Part shown: piece after piece, positions 8,635-15,885 of the stretch
How positions within the stretch are numbered: the first letter of the stretch is position 1
Layout of the letters: every line of letters starts with the position of its first letter
Assembly: GCF_907164575.1 (NCBI RefSeq)
Contig: NZ_CAJQYY010000004.1
Location: 62,001 to 126,000, forward strand
DNA length: 64,000 nucleotides
Direction: 5' to 3'
From: Paraburkholderia gardini
GTDB lineage: Bacteria; Pseudomonadota; Gammaproteobacteria; Burkholderiales; Burkholderiaceae
The notes under the pieces: generated by a model
Told to the model about the DNA's origin: nothing
Seen by the model: only the letters and a program-made list of their open reading frames with translations
Databases searched by the model: none
Made by a program: the position numbers and the translations under genes

Positions 8635-8664
8635 GTATACCGACGCAATCGATTAATTGTGCAA
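8635..8664 (-). promoter_or_regulatory. Putative sigma-70 promoter of the candidate small RNA
   Basis: On the minus strand TTGCAC (8664-8659) and GTATAC (8640-8635) are separated by 18 bases. The -35 matches four of six consensus positions and the -10 is fair. The predicted start is near 8628. Confidence 0.4.
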
Positions 8665-9142
8665 ATAATGTTACTCGGCGCACTGAGTGACACCGGCGCA
8701 AACCTGGCCCGCTCAATTTAGCAAGCCGAACTAACCTGAATGCTGCGTTGCAATGGGATTTCCATCCCCTTCCCGGCCAATGCCGATATGCCTCGAATGC
8801 CGCACCAGTCCTGCTTCTACGTCGCCCGGGCCGACCCGTTCAGCAGGCTGCGAAGGCCACTGCAAAAAGCGGCGCAGGCCATTTATTTTGCGATAACCTG
8901 CCTGTTTGAACCTTGGTGCGCAAGCGCACCCTTCCATTGATTTAATGACTAAATGCAATCGCGCGAACTACGATTTTCAGCGTATTTTGCTTTGATCAGA
9001 TTAAATGCCCACGGCATCGCGATTGTTTAAACCGCGGATAAAAACTGATGTTAATTTCCGGTCCCGCAATCCGGCGCGCGGCAAAGCGGCGCCGTGACGA
9101 TGGTTTATAGTGTCGGCCGCCCGTCTCGTTTCCCGATATCCC
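8665..9142. other. Intergenic stretch, no gene supported
   Basis: This segment is AT-richer than its surroundings. It holds a perfect palindrome GGTGCGCAAGCGCACC around 8913-8928. Open frames here have poor codon use and no recognisable product. It presumably carries the promoter of the DUF2288 gene, but I cannot place it securely. Confidence 0.4.
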
Positions 9143-9451
9143 ATGACTTCCCCTGACGCAACGCACAGCCCGCTCTATCTGAAACTCCTCGCCGAAACCG
9201 CGAAGATCGGCTGGCCCGAACTCGAACGTTTCTTTGCGCGCGGCATGCTGCTGCGCGTGGTGCGCGATCTCGACCTGGTGAGCGTCGCCGAAGCCATCGC
9301 CAGCGACGACGCCACGCAGGTCACGCAATGGCTCTCGGCGGGCCTCGTGGAACGCGTGCAGGCCGAAACGGCCGCTGATTTCGCCGCCCGCGACCCGGAC
9401 CTGTGGGCGGTCGTCGTCTCGCCGTGGGTCTGCGTGCAGGAGCGCGGTTGA
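9143..9451 (+). CDS. DUF2288 family protein
   Basis: 102-residue cytoplasmic protein without known function. The ATG at 9143 gives MTSPDATHSPLYLKLLAETA, and the body has the DUF2288 pattern: ARGMLLRVVRDLDLVSVA, a central helix ending QWLSAGLVERV, and a terminal WAVVVSPWVCVQER with paired tryptophans. The last base of the gene region overlaps the start of the following MATE transporter (TTGA), so the two are probably translated together. DUF2288 members are found mostly in proteobacteria and cyanobacteria; no biochemical role is established as far as I know. Confidence 0.85.
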   Translation: MTSPDATHSPLYLKLLAETAKIGWPELERFFARGMLLRVVRDLDLVSVAEAIASDDATQVTQWLSAGLVERVQAETAADFAARDPDLWAVVVSPWVCVQERG

Positions 9452-10935
9452 ACGGCACGGAAAGCACGCGCGACACGAATGGCGTACGCAAGACGACGCC
9501 GGACAGCGCATCGCCGACGCCGGGGCAGCCCGATGCCATCGCGACAAGCGCCGTGGAAACTGTCGCGGACGCTGAAACCATCGCGCTCGACGGAACGACC
9601 AAAGCCGAAGCCGTTCCCGTGCACTGGCACCGTCGCGTTCTTACGCTCGCTTTTCCGATTGTCATTGCGAATCTGACACAGCCGATCCTCGGCGCGGTCG
9701 ATACGGCGGTCGCCGGTCATCTGGAGAGTGCGTCGTATCTCGGCGGCGTCGCGCTCGGCGGGCTCTTCTTCAGCTTCGTGTTCTGGGGCTTCGGCTTCCT
9801 GCGGATGGGGACGACCGGACTCGTCGCGCAGTCGTTCGGTGCGAACGATGCGGCGGGCCTGAGGATGAACGTTATTCGCGCGCTCATGCTCGCGTTCGTG
9901 ATCGGCGCCGCGGTGCTTGCGCTGCAGGTGCCGCTGATCGGTTATACGTTGCGTGCGATCGGCGGCAGCGAAGCGGTCCAGCTGCATGCCCGCGTGTATT
10001 GCCATGCGCGCATCTGGGCGGCGCCACTTGCGCTCGCGAACTACGTGGTGCTCGGCTGGCTGCTCGGCACACAGCGCGTGCGCCTCGCGCTCCTCACGCA
10101 GGTGTTCATCAACGCGGTGAACATCGTCGCCGTGCTGCTCTTCGTCTATGTGTTCGACTGGGGTATCGCCGGGATTGGCGCCGCGACGGCCACCGCCGAT
10201 GCGCTCGGCTTCGTGCTCGGCGCCGCACTCCTGTGGCATCTGCGCCCGCGCGGACTTCCCGCGCCCGATCGCGCGTCGCTCGTCGATGCGACGGCGCTCA
10301 GACGGCTCGTCACGATCAACCGTGACATCTTCGTGCGCACGCTTTGTCTGCTTGGCGCGTTCGGCTGGTTCGCGCATCTCGGCGCGCGCCAGGGCGATAC
10401 GACGCTCGCCGCCAACGCGCTGCTGCTCAACTTCCAGACGTTCATGGCATACGGGCTCGACGGCTTCGCCCACGCGGCGGAAGCGCTCGTCGGCGCGGCG
10501 ATCGGCGCGCGCGAGCGCAGCGCGTTCCGCCAGGCCGTCAAGGTGACGATGCTATGGTCGACGCTCGGCGCACTCGGCTTTTCGCTCGCTTACTGGATGG
10601 GCGGTGCGTGGATCATCGAGCGCCTGACCGATCAGCCGGCCGTGCGCAGCGCGGCGGAAACGTATCTGCCGTGGGCCGCGTTATCGCCGGTGATTTCGGT
10701 GTGGGGTTTTCTGCTCGACGGCGTGTTCATCGGCGCGACGCGCACGCATGAACTGATGAAAGCGATGGCCGCATCGCTGACCGTGTTCGTGGCCGCATCG
10801 TGGGCGCTGATGGGTCCGTACGGCAATCACGGCCTGTGGATCGCCCTGCTCGTTTTCATGCTCGCCCGCGGCGCGACGTTGCTGCGCTACCTGCCGCGCG
10901 TGACGGCGAGCATCGCGCCCGCGCGCGCGGTTTAG
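9448..10935 (+). CDS. MATE family efflux transporter (DinF/NorM type)
   Basis: 495-residue inner-membrane antiporter exporting cationic drugs or other small molecules by sodium or proton exchange. The best start is TTG at 9448, with AGGAG about six bases upstream and a TTGA overlap with the DUF2288 stop; a GTG at 9403 is an alternative. A hydrophilic N-terminal tail of about 55 residues precedes the first helix. From PIVIANLTQPILGAVDTAVA onward two MatE repeats with about twelve helices follow. The GTTGLVAQSFGA segment is typical of the DinF subgroup. Substrate is unknown. No regulator is adjacent. Confidence 0.9.
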   Translation: MNGTESTRDTNGVRKTTPDSASPTPGQPDAIATSAVETVADAETIALDGTTKAEAVPVHWHRRVLTLAFPIVIANLTQPILGAVDTAVAGHLESASYLGGVALGGLFFSFVFWGFGFLRMGTTGLVAQSFGANDAAGLRMNVIRALMLAFVIGAAVLALQVPLIGYTLRAIGGSEAVQLHARVYCHARIWAAPLALANYVVLGWLLGTQRVRLALLTQVFINAVNIVAVLLFVYVFDWGIAGIGAATATADALGFVLGAALLWHLRPRGLPAPDRASLVDATALRRLVTINRDIFVRTLCLLGAFGWFAHLGARQGDTTLAANALLLNFQTFMAYGLDGFAHAAEALVGAAIGARERSAFRQAVKVTMLWSTLGALGFSLAYWMGGAWIIERLTDQPAVRSAAETYLPWAALSPVISVWGFLLDGVFIGATRTHELMKAMAASLTVFVAASWALMGPYGNHGLWIALLVFMLARGATLLRYLPRVTASIAPARAV

Positions 10936-10975
10936 CGCGGCCCCGGTTCGCCGCGTCAGACGATACGGGCTACGC

Positions 10976-11161
10976 TCACTTCGGCGCGGCGGGAACGTCC
11001 GACGGAGTGGGCGTGTCGAGCATCGACGGCGGCCGGTCGTCGGTCGGCACGCCGTGGTAGTCCTGCGGATCTTTGGGTGGTGTCTTGTGATGATCGTTGG
11101 GGTTGCTCGTGCAACCGGTCAGGGCGGACAACAGCAGGGCAATCAGGATCGTGCGATTCAT
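10976..11161 (-). CDS. Very small proline-rich lipoprotein
   Basis: 61-residue predicted lipoprotein. The ATG at 11161 begins MNRTILIALLLSALTGC with a perfect lipobox (LTGC). The mature chain is short, hydrophilic and rich in Pro, Asp and Thr, with HHKTPPKDPQDYHG. It has no recognisable domain and is probably a disordered outer-membrane-anchored peptide. It converges with the MATE gene, 40 bases from its stop. Confidence 0.65.
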   Translation of the reverse strand: MNRTILIALLLSALTGCTSNPNDHHKTPPKDPQDYHGVPTDDRPPSMLDTPTPSDVPAAPK

Positions 11162-11341
11162 GGACTCTCGAAAACAGGGAAAACGTGAGACGCGCCTGCC
11201 TGGCACGTCGTTGAAGTAAGTCTGACAGTCTACCTGCAACGCGTTTTCGCTGACGGCATGCGTGCAGTGCACAATGACTCCCCGCTTCGCGATGGCTGAC
11301 CTACTATGTACACATGGCTGCAATCTTCGAAGGAGGCTGCC

Positions 11342-11515
11342 ATGGACGCTGAATCAATTGCGGGGCTGATCGGCCTCGCCATCGGGCTGCTCGTGCTGGT
11401 CGCGCTATCGGTCTTCGAATCGCGAACCTACCGGCGCGAACACAGCGGTGAAGGCATGCTGCATCACTGGCTCGCCGGACATCACGTGCTGGATCGTCTG
11501 CATCGCAGACGTTGA
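11342..11515 (+). CDS. Small single-pass membrane protein
   Basis: 57-residue protein. The ATG at 11342 follows AGGAGG (11331-11336) with ideal spacing, which decides the start over an upstream in-frame ATG at 11306. One hydrophobic helix (GLIGLAIGLLVLVALSVF) is followed by a basic, His-rich tail (REHSGEGMLHHWLAGHHVLD, then RLHRRR). The tail could bind metal, but no known motif is present. I do not recognise a family. A 10-bp inverted repeat lies 13 bases after the stop. Confidence 0.6.
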   Translation: MDAESIAGLIGLAIGLLVLVALSVFESRTYRREHSGEGMLHHWLAGHHVLDRLHRRR

Positions 11516-11527
11516 GCGTCGGCTCAT

Positions 11528-11552
11528 CGCGCGGAAGAGGTTCTTCCGCGCG
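11528..11552 (+). terminator. Hairpin after the small membrane-protein gene
   Basis: Perfect 10-bp stem CGCGCGGAAG/CTTCCGCGCG with loop AGGTT. Only a weak T-rich tail (GATTATT) follows, so it may be a transcript-end stabiliser rather than a strong terminator. Confidence 0.45.
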
Positions 11553-11994
11553 CATCGATTATTCTCACCGACATTGCGCGCCCCAGTGTCTGGCGCGTGT
11601 GCTGCTGCGCGGCTCATCTGGCGCACGTCACTTCTCGTCAGTTCAAACCGGCTCCGCGTTCGTCTTTCTTCGCACTCGTGTGTTCTCCCTAAAACAAGGG
11701 TTAACGCGTGCATCCTTGTTACCGGCGCGTGCAGGAAATACCTTCACCCGACAATCCTCAGATGCAGCCAACGGACCCACGTCATGCGATGTTGATGGGG
11801 AATGAGCAGCGTCACAGCCAGCCGCAACGGCGCTGACGCGGCATCGACGCGGTTTGGCATATCGATTGCTCGAAGTTGCATGGAGCGGCTTCGCGGCCCT
11901 CCGCAAAGCCGTTCGATCGCCTCGCCACCCTGCCCTCCTGGCATCGGATCCGCGGCGGCGCGATGTTCCCCGGCCAATATCAAGGAGACGTGAA
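11553..11994. other. Intergenic stretch, no gene supported
   Basis: About 440 bases with no convincing coding frame on either strand. A weak 7-bp repeat, AACAAGG/CCTTGTT, occurs around 11693-11721. The last bases carry the ribosome site CAAGGAG of the next small gene. Confidence 0.4.
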
Positions 11995-12153
11995 ATGACC
12001 ATCGGAACCATCCTGCTGATCGTGCTGATCCTGCTGCTGATCGGCGCATTTCCGACGTGGCCGCACAGTCGAGCGTGGGGCTACCAGCCGACTGGCATCC
12101 TCGGCATCGTCCTGATCGTGGTGATCGTGCTGCTGCTGATGGGGAGGATCTGA
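11995..12153 (+). CDS. DUF3309 family small membrane protein
   Basis: 52-residue protein, almost entirely two hydrophobic helices (TIGTILLIVLILLLIGAF and TGILGIVLIVVIVLLLMG) joined by the conserved turn FPTWPHSRAWGYQP. This is the DUF3309 pattern, a family of tiny proteobacterial membrane proteins without known function. The ATG at 11995 is preceded by AAGGAG at good spacing. A strong bidirectional terminator follows at 12223-12266. Confidence 0.8.
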   Translation: MTIGTILLIVLILLLIGAFPTWPHSRAWGYQPTGILGIVLIVVIVLLLMGRI

Positions 12154-12222
12154 GCGGCAATGCACAGGTTCAACGATGACGACCGTCGGCAGATCACTGC
12201 CCGCAACCTGTTCGCACCCAAA

Positions 12223-12266
12223 AAGCAAAAACCCGCGAAGCCTGACGGCGACGCGGGTTTTTGCTT
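12223..12266 (+). terminator. Bidirectional rho-independent terminator
   Basis: Perfect 15-bp inverted repeat AAGCAAAAACCCGCG/CGCGGGTTTTTGCTT with a 14-base loop. The T-rich arm serves plus-strand transcripts from the DUF3309 gene, and the A-rich arm serves minus-strand transcripts through tRNA-Pro. Confidence 0.8.
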
Positions 12267-12288
12267 AATGCCTGTCTGCTGCTATTCG

Positions 12289-12365
12289 TGGTCGGAGCGA
12301 TAGGATTCGAACCTACGACCCTCTGATCCCAAATCAGATGCGCTACCAGGCTGCGCTACGCTCCG
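12289..12365 (-). tRNA. tRNA-Pro (anticodon TGG)
   Basis: The cloverleaf on the minus strand has acceptor CGGAGCG pairing with CGCTCCG, a D arm starting TAGCGCAG, anticodon loop TTTGGGA with TGG, T arm GTAGG-TTCGAAT-CCTAT, discriminator A and an encoded CCA. It reads CCA and other proline codons by wobble. Confidence 0.95.
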
Positions 12366-12572
12366 ACGAATCCGAGATTCTATCGGGGTGGCGATACCCC
12401 GTCAATCTTTAATCCCGCCGGACGCAGTGAAACTTCGCCTTGCCGCGTGCGGCGCGAACGTGCGAAAGTCGCGGCAGGCCGCATACACCTGGCGCATCAT
12501 CTCAAGACAACCATCTTGCATGGGACCAGAGTAACGCGCTAAAGCACGAACTCTGGTCGACAGGAGACGACG

Positions 12573-13031
12573 ATGAACCTCATCCTCTGGCGGCACGCCG
12601 AAGCCGAAGACGTCGCATCGAGCGATCTCGCGCGGCAACTCACCGTCCGTGGCCGCAAGCAGGCGCAAGGCATCGCGAAATGGCTGCGCGCGCGCCTCGA
12701 CGACGACGCCGTCATTCTCGTCAGCCCCGCCGCGCGCACGGTACAAACCGTCGAGCCGTTGACGGACCAGTATCGCGTCGTGCGCGAACTCGCGCCAGGC
12801 GCACATTCAAGCGACGTGCTCGCCGCCGCCGGCTGGCCCGGGGGCATCGCGCCGACAGTCGTCATCGTCGGTCATCAACCGACGCTCGGCCAGGTTGCGG
12901 CGCTGCTGCTGTCCGGCAACGCATCGAGCTGGCCAGTGAAGAAAGCCGGTCTCTGGTGGCTCGAAAACCGCGAGCGCGCCGGCGACGGGCAGGTCGTCCT
13001 GCGCGCCGTGATGAGCCCGGATCTGCTCTGA
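12573..13031 (+). CDS. sixA: Phosphohistidine phosphatase SixA (histidine phosphatase superfamily)
   Basis: 152-residue cytoplasmic phosphatase. The N-terminal MNLILWRHAEAE supplies the RH catalytic motif (His8 becomes phosphorylated), and VGHQPTLG near residue 110 holds the second catalytic histidine. Length and the RHAEAE variant fit SixA, which removes phosphate from histidine phosphotransfer domains such as NPr/HPt. The ATG at 12573 follows GGAGACGACG. It is followed after 130 bases by olsB. The SixA subfamily assignment is good, but the actual phosphoprotein partner is unknown. Confidence 0.88.
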   Translation: MNLILWRHAEAEDVASSDLARQLTVRGRKQAQGIAKWLRARLDDDAVILVSPAARTVQTVEPLTDQYRVVRELAPGAHSSDVLAAAGWPGGIAPTVVIVGHQPTLGQVAALLLSGNASSWPVKKAGLWWLENRERAGDGQVVLRAVMSPDLL

Positions 13032-13161
13032 TCCCTACAATCTCCACGCGGCGTGCTTACGACACGTCATGGAATCGTCATCGCATTGCCATGCGAGCGT
13101 CACCCGGCGTTACTACATTGGCGGAAAAACGGACTCCTCCTTTTTTCACCAGGAACGCCCC

Positions 13162-13980
13162 ATGCGAGAACTGCCGACGCCTACCCTGCCTTTCGCTTCG
13201 ATCCTGTCCGAATCGCGCCGCCGTCTGCCGCGCGCCGAAGAAACCGTCACCGCGCAGCATCGCCTGCGTGTCACGTGGGCGAGGACCGACGAAGAACTCC
13301 GCGAGGCACAGCGTCTGCGCTACCGTGTATTCGCCGACGAAATGGGTGCGCGTCTCTCCGGCCCCGCCGGCCTCGACGTCGACCTGTTCGATTCATATTG
13401 CGATCATCTGCTGGTACGCGATCTCGATACGCTGAAAGTGGTCGGCACCTATCGCGTGCTGCCGCCGCATCAGGCCGCGCGCATCGGCCGCCTCTACGCG
13501 GAAAGCGAATTCGACGTATCGCGCCTCACGCATCTGCGCTCGAAGATGGTCGAAGTGGGCCGCTCGTGCGTGCATCCCGATTACCGCAGCGGCTCGGTCA
13601 TCATGTCACTGTGGGGTGGACTCGCCGCGTACATGATGCAGAACGGCTACGAGACGATGCTCGGCTGCGCGAGCGTGTCGATGGCGGACGGCGGGCATTA
13701 CGCATCGAACCTGTATGTTTCGCTGCGCGAGAACGCGCTCACCGCGCCGGAGTATCGCGCGTTCCCGCACACACCGCTGCCGGTCGACGAACTCCAGACG
13801 GGTGTCGACGTCGCACCGCCGCCGCTCGTCAAAGGCTATCTGCGTCTCGGCGCGAAAATCTGCGGCGCGCCGGCATGGGATCCTGACTTCAACACGGCCG
13901 ACTTCCTCACGCTCTTCCGTCTGTCGGACATCAACGCGCGTTACGCGAAGCATTTTCTCGGCGACATGCTGTCGCGCTGA
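13162..13980 (+). CDS. olsB: L-ornithine N-alpha-acyltransferase, GNAT type (OlsB)
   Basis: 272-residue enzyme expected to transfer a 3-hydroxyacyl group from ACP to ornithine, the first step of ornithine-lipid synthesis. Ornithine lipids replace phospholipids under phosphate limitation in many proteobacteria. The sequence has the family pattern LRYRVFADEMGA (about residues 53-64), DHLLVRD, VVGTYRVLPP, KMVEVGRSCVHPDYR and LGCASVSMADG. The ATG at 13162 has an AGGAA site; the open frame upstream is not supported. The gene is 1.8 kb from ppk/ppx and the pho operon, which fits a phosphate theme, though no Pho box was seen before it. The C-terminus is normal for OlsB. Confidence 0.85.
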   Translation: MRELPTPTLPFASILSESRRRLPRAEETVTAQHRLRVTWARTDEELREAQRLRYRVFADEMGARLSGPAGLDVDLFDSYCDHLLVRDLDTLKVVGTYRVLPPHQAARIGRLYAESEFDVSRLTHLRSKMVEVGRSCVHPDYRSGSVIMSLWGGLAAYMMQNGYETMLGCASVSMADGGHYASNLYVSLRENALTAPEYRAFPHTPLPVDELQTGVDVAPPPLVKGYLRLGAKICGAPAWDPDFNTADFLTLFRLSDINARYAKHFLGDMLSR

Positions 13981-14011
13981 GCGCCAGTCCGGCGCACAGT
14001 GACAGCGGACC

Positions 14012-14053
14012 AAAAAACCCGGCAGACTGATCGCACAGCCGGCCGGTTTTTTT
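14012..14053 (+). terminator. Bidirectional terminator between olsB and ppx
   Basis: AAAAAACCCGGC and GCCGGTTTTTTT flank an 18-base loop, pairing with one bulged C. The plus strand ends in seven T residues and the minus strand in six, so both convergent genes can use it. Confidence 0.7.
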
Positions 14054-14101
14054 ACGTTGAAGCTACGCGTTTCCGCCGTGACGGAACGCGCATCGCGCGG
14101 T

Positions 14102-15682
14102 TCAATCGTCCGTATAAACGACGCGATACGGAATCCCAACCTTCTCCCACTCCGCGGCTTCCTGAATCAGGCTGTAGTCGGTCAGCGGATTGTTCGCGAC
14201 CCACTCGCCCGGCAGACGCACCTCGTAGCCGCCGTTCGCCTGCGTGACGAAAATGCCGGGTAGCCCGACGTCGGCACGTCGGCGGCACAGCAGCGACGCG
14301 AGCCGCAGGCAGAACAGCAACGGCCATTCCACTTCGCGCGTCTGCGACAGCTTGCCGAGCTTGCCCGCGTGACCGAGCACGAGCGCCGCGAGCCGCGCCT
14401 GGTCGGTGCGCGAAAAACCCGGCATGTCCGCGTTGCTCGCGATATACGCGGAGTGCTTGTGATACGCACTGTGTGAAATCGACAGTCCGATTTCATGCAG
14501 CGCGGCAGCCCAGCCGAGAAACATGCGGTTCTCCGCGCGGCGCTCGGCATCGTCTTCGTGAAGCTGGTCGTAGAAACGCACGGCGAGTTCGCCAATACGC
14601 CCCGCCTGCGCCCGATCGACGCCGTAGCGCCGCATGAAGCCTTCGGCCGTGACCGTGCGCATGTCTTCGTGCTGCGAGCGCCCCAGCAGGTCGTAGAGCA
14701 CGCCGAGACGCAACGCGCCGTCGGTCGTGTCGACGTAATCGATGCCAAGCTCGTCGAACACCGCGATCATGATCGACAGACCGCCCGCCAGCACCGGAAT
14801 ACGGTCGGCCTTCAGCGCGACGAGCTTCAGCCGGTTGACGTTTTCCGCCTTGATCAGCGCACGCTTGAGCTTTTCGAGGCCGCCGCGCGAAATGCCGTGC
14901 GTGACGCCTGGATCGTTGAAATTGTTTGCTTCGACAAGTTCGGCCAGCGCGCGCGCCGTACCCGACGAACCGATCGCCTGGTCCCAGCCGGTCTGTTTGT
15001 AGTCGCTCGAGATGATCTGGATTTCACGTCGCGCGGCGAGTTCGGCCTGACGCATCGTGTAATCGTCGACATTGCCTGCGGGAAAAAACGTGCGGCTATG
15101 GCTCACGCACCCGATGTACAGGCTCTCCATGCGGATCGGCGTGTAGTGCGAGCCGATGATGAATTCCGTCGAGCCGCCGCCGATGTCCACCACCAGCCGC
15201 TGTCCGGCGTTCGCTGGCACGGAGTGTGCTGCACCGGCATAGATGAGACGCGCCTCTTCACGCCCGGCGATGACTTCGATGGGGAACCCGAGCGCGGCTT
15301 CAGCCTCGACCAGAAATTCGTCCGCATTCTTGGCGATGCGCAGCGTGTTGGTGGCGACCGCGCGAACGTGGTCGGGATGAAAATCGCGCAGGCGTTCGCC
15401 GAAACGCTTCAGCGCGTCCCAGCCGCGCACCTGCGACGCGCGGTCGAGCATCTTGTCGCGGGACAGACCGGCGGCGAGCCGCACGGCTTCGCGTAGCGCA
15501 TCGACCTGGTAGATCTGGCTACCTGCCCCGGTTTCTTCAACGCGGCCCACGATCAGACGGAAGCTGTTCGAGCCCATGTCCACGGCGGCGAGGAGTTGTG
15601 GCGTATTGACCATCGACTGGGCGGACTCCATGCGCGCGAGTGCGGCGTCCATACTGGCTGCCGCAGTGTTCAAAGACGCCAT
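14102..15682 (-). CDS. ppx: Exopolyphosphatase (Ppx/GppA family)
   Basis: Hydrolyses terminal phosphates of inorganic polyphosphate, opposing Ppk. The Ppx/GppA actin-like ATPase core starts with LLAAVDMGSNSFRLIVGRVE and continues with VVDIGGGSTEFI and SSGTARALAEL; the C-terminal part is an HD-like helical domain (AALHEIGLSISHSAYHKHSA). The start is uncertain. The ATG at 15682 gives 526 residues, and one at 15616 gives 504, closer to the E. coli length of 513; neither has a strong ribosome site. The gene is divergent from ppk, with about 200 bases between. No frameshift is seen. Confidence 0.93.
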   Translation of the reverse strand: MASLNTAAASMDAALARMESAQSMVNTPQLLAAVDMGSNSFRLIVGRVEETGAGSQIYQVDALREAVRLAAGLSRDKMLDRASQVRGWDALKRFGERLRDFHPDHVRAVATNTLRIAKNADEFLVEAEAALGFPIEVIAGREEARLIYAGAAHSVPANAGQRLVVDIGGGSTEFIIGSHYTPIRMESLYIGCVSHSRTFFPAGNVDDYTMRQAELAARREIQIISSDYKQTGWDQAIGSSGTARALAELVEANNFNDPGVTHGISRGGLEKLKRALIKAENVNRLKLVALKADRIPVLAGGLSIMIAVFDELGIDYVDTTDGALRLGVLYDLLGRSQHEDMRTVTAEGFMRRYGVDRAQAGRIGELAVRFYDQLHEDDAERRAENRMFLGWAAALHEIGLSISHSAYHKHSAYIASNADMPGFSRTDQARLAALVLGHAGKLGKLSQTREVEWPLLFCLRLASLLCRRRADVGLPGIFVTQANGGYEVRLPGEWVANNPLTDYSLIQEAAEWEKVGIPYRVVYTDD

Positions 15683-15791
15683 TTTAAGCGTACTGGTCCT
15701 CACGATGTCACCCCTCGCGGTTGTGGGTGCGCTATGGTCCCATATACACTGGGTCGAATTCACGACAGGCAGCCGATACGGCGTAAAATTC

Positions 15792-15823
15792 ATGACATTC
15801 GTGAATGTCATAAGAACGTCATC
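15792..15823 (+). promoter_or_regulatory. Possible Pho box and overlapping palindrome before ppk
   Basis: TGTCATAAGAACGTCATC (15806-15823) contains two GTCAT half-sites 11 bases apart, the spacing of a PhoB site. It overlaps a near-perfect palindrome, ATGACATTC-GT-GAATGTCAT (15792-15811). Its place between ppx and ppk suggests phosphate-starvation control, but no clear -10 element at the expected distance is visible. Confidence 0.45.
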
Positions 15824-15885
15824 ATACTGTGAGAATTTCCGAGCGTCCTTTCGAGTTACTAACCGACAATCCATTCTCGCTGCCG

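Noticed and set aside
8913..8928. Perfect palindrome GGTGCGCAAGCGCACC as a possible operator
   Set aside because: Isolated, about 200 bases from the nearest start and with no promoter beside it; GC-rich palindromes are common in this genome.
8731..8958. 75-codon minus-strand frame in the gene-free stretch
   Set aside because: No ribosome site, mixed codon use, no recognisable product; the region is better explained as regulatory.
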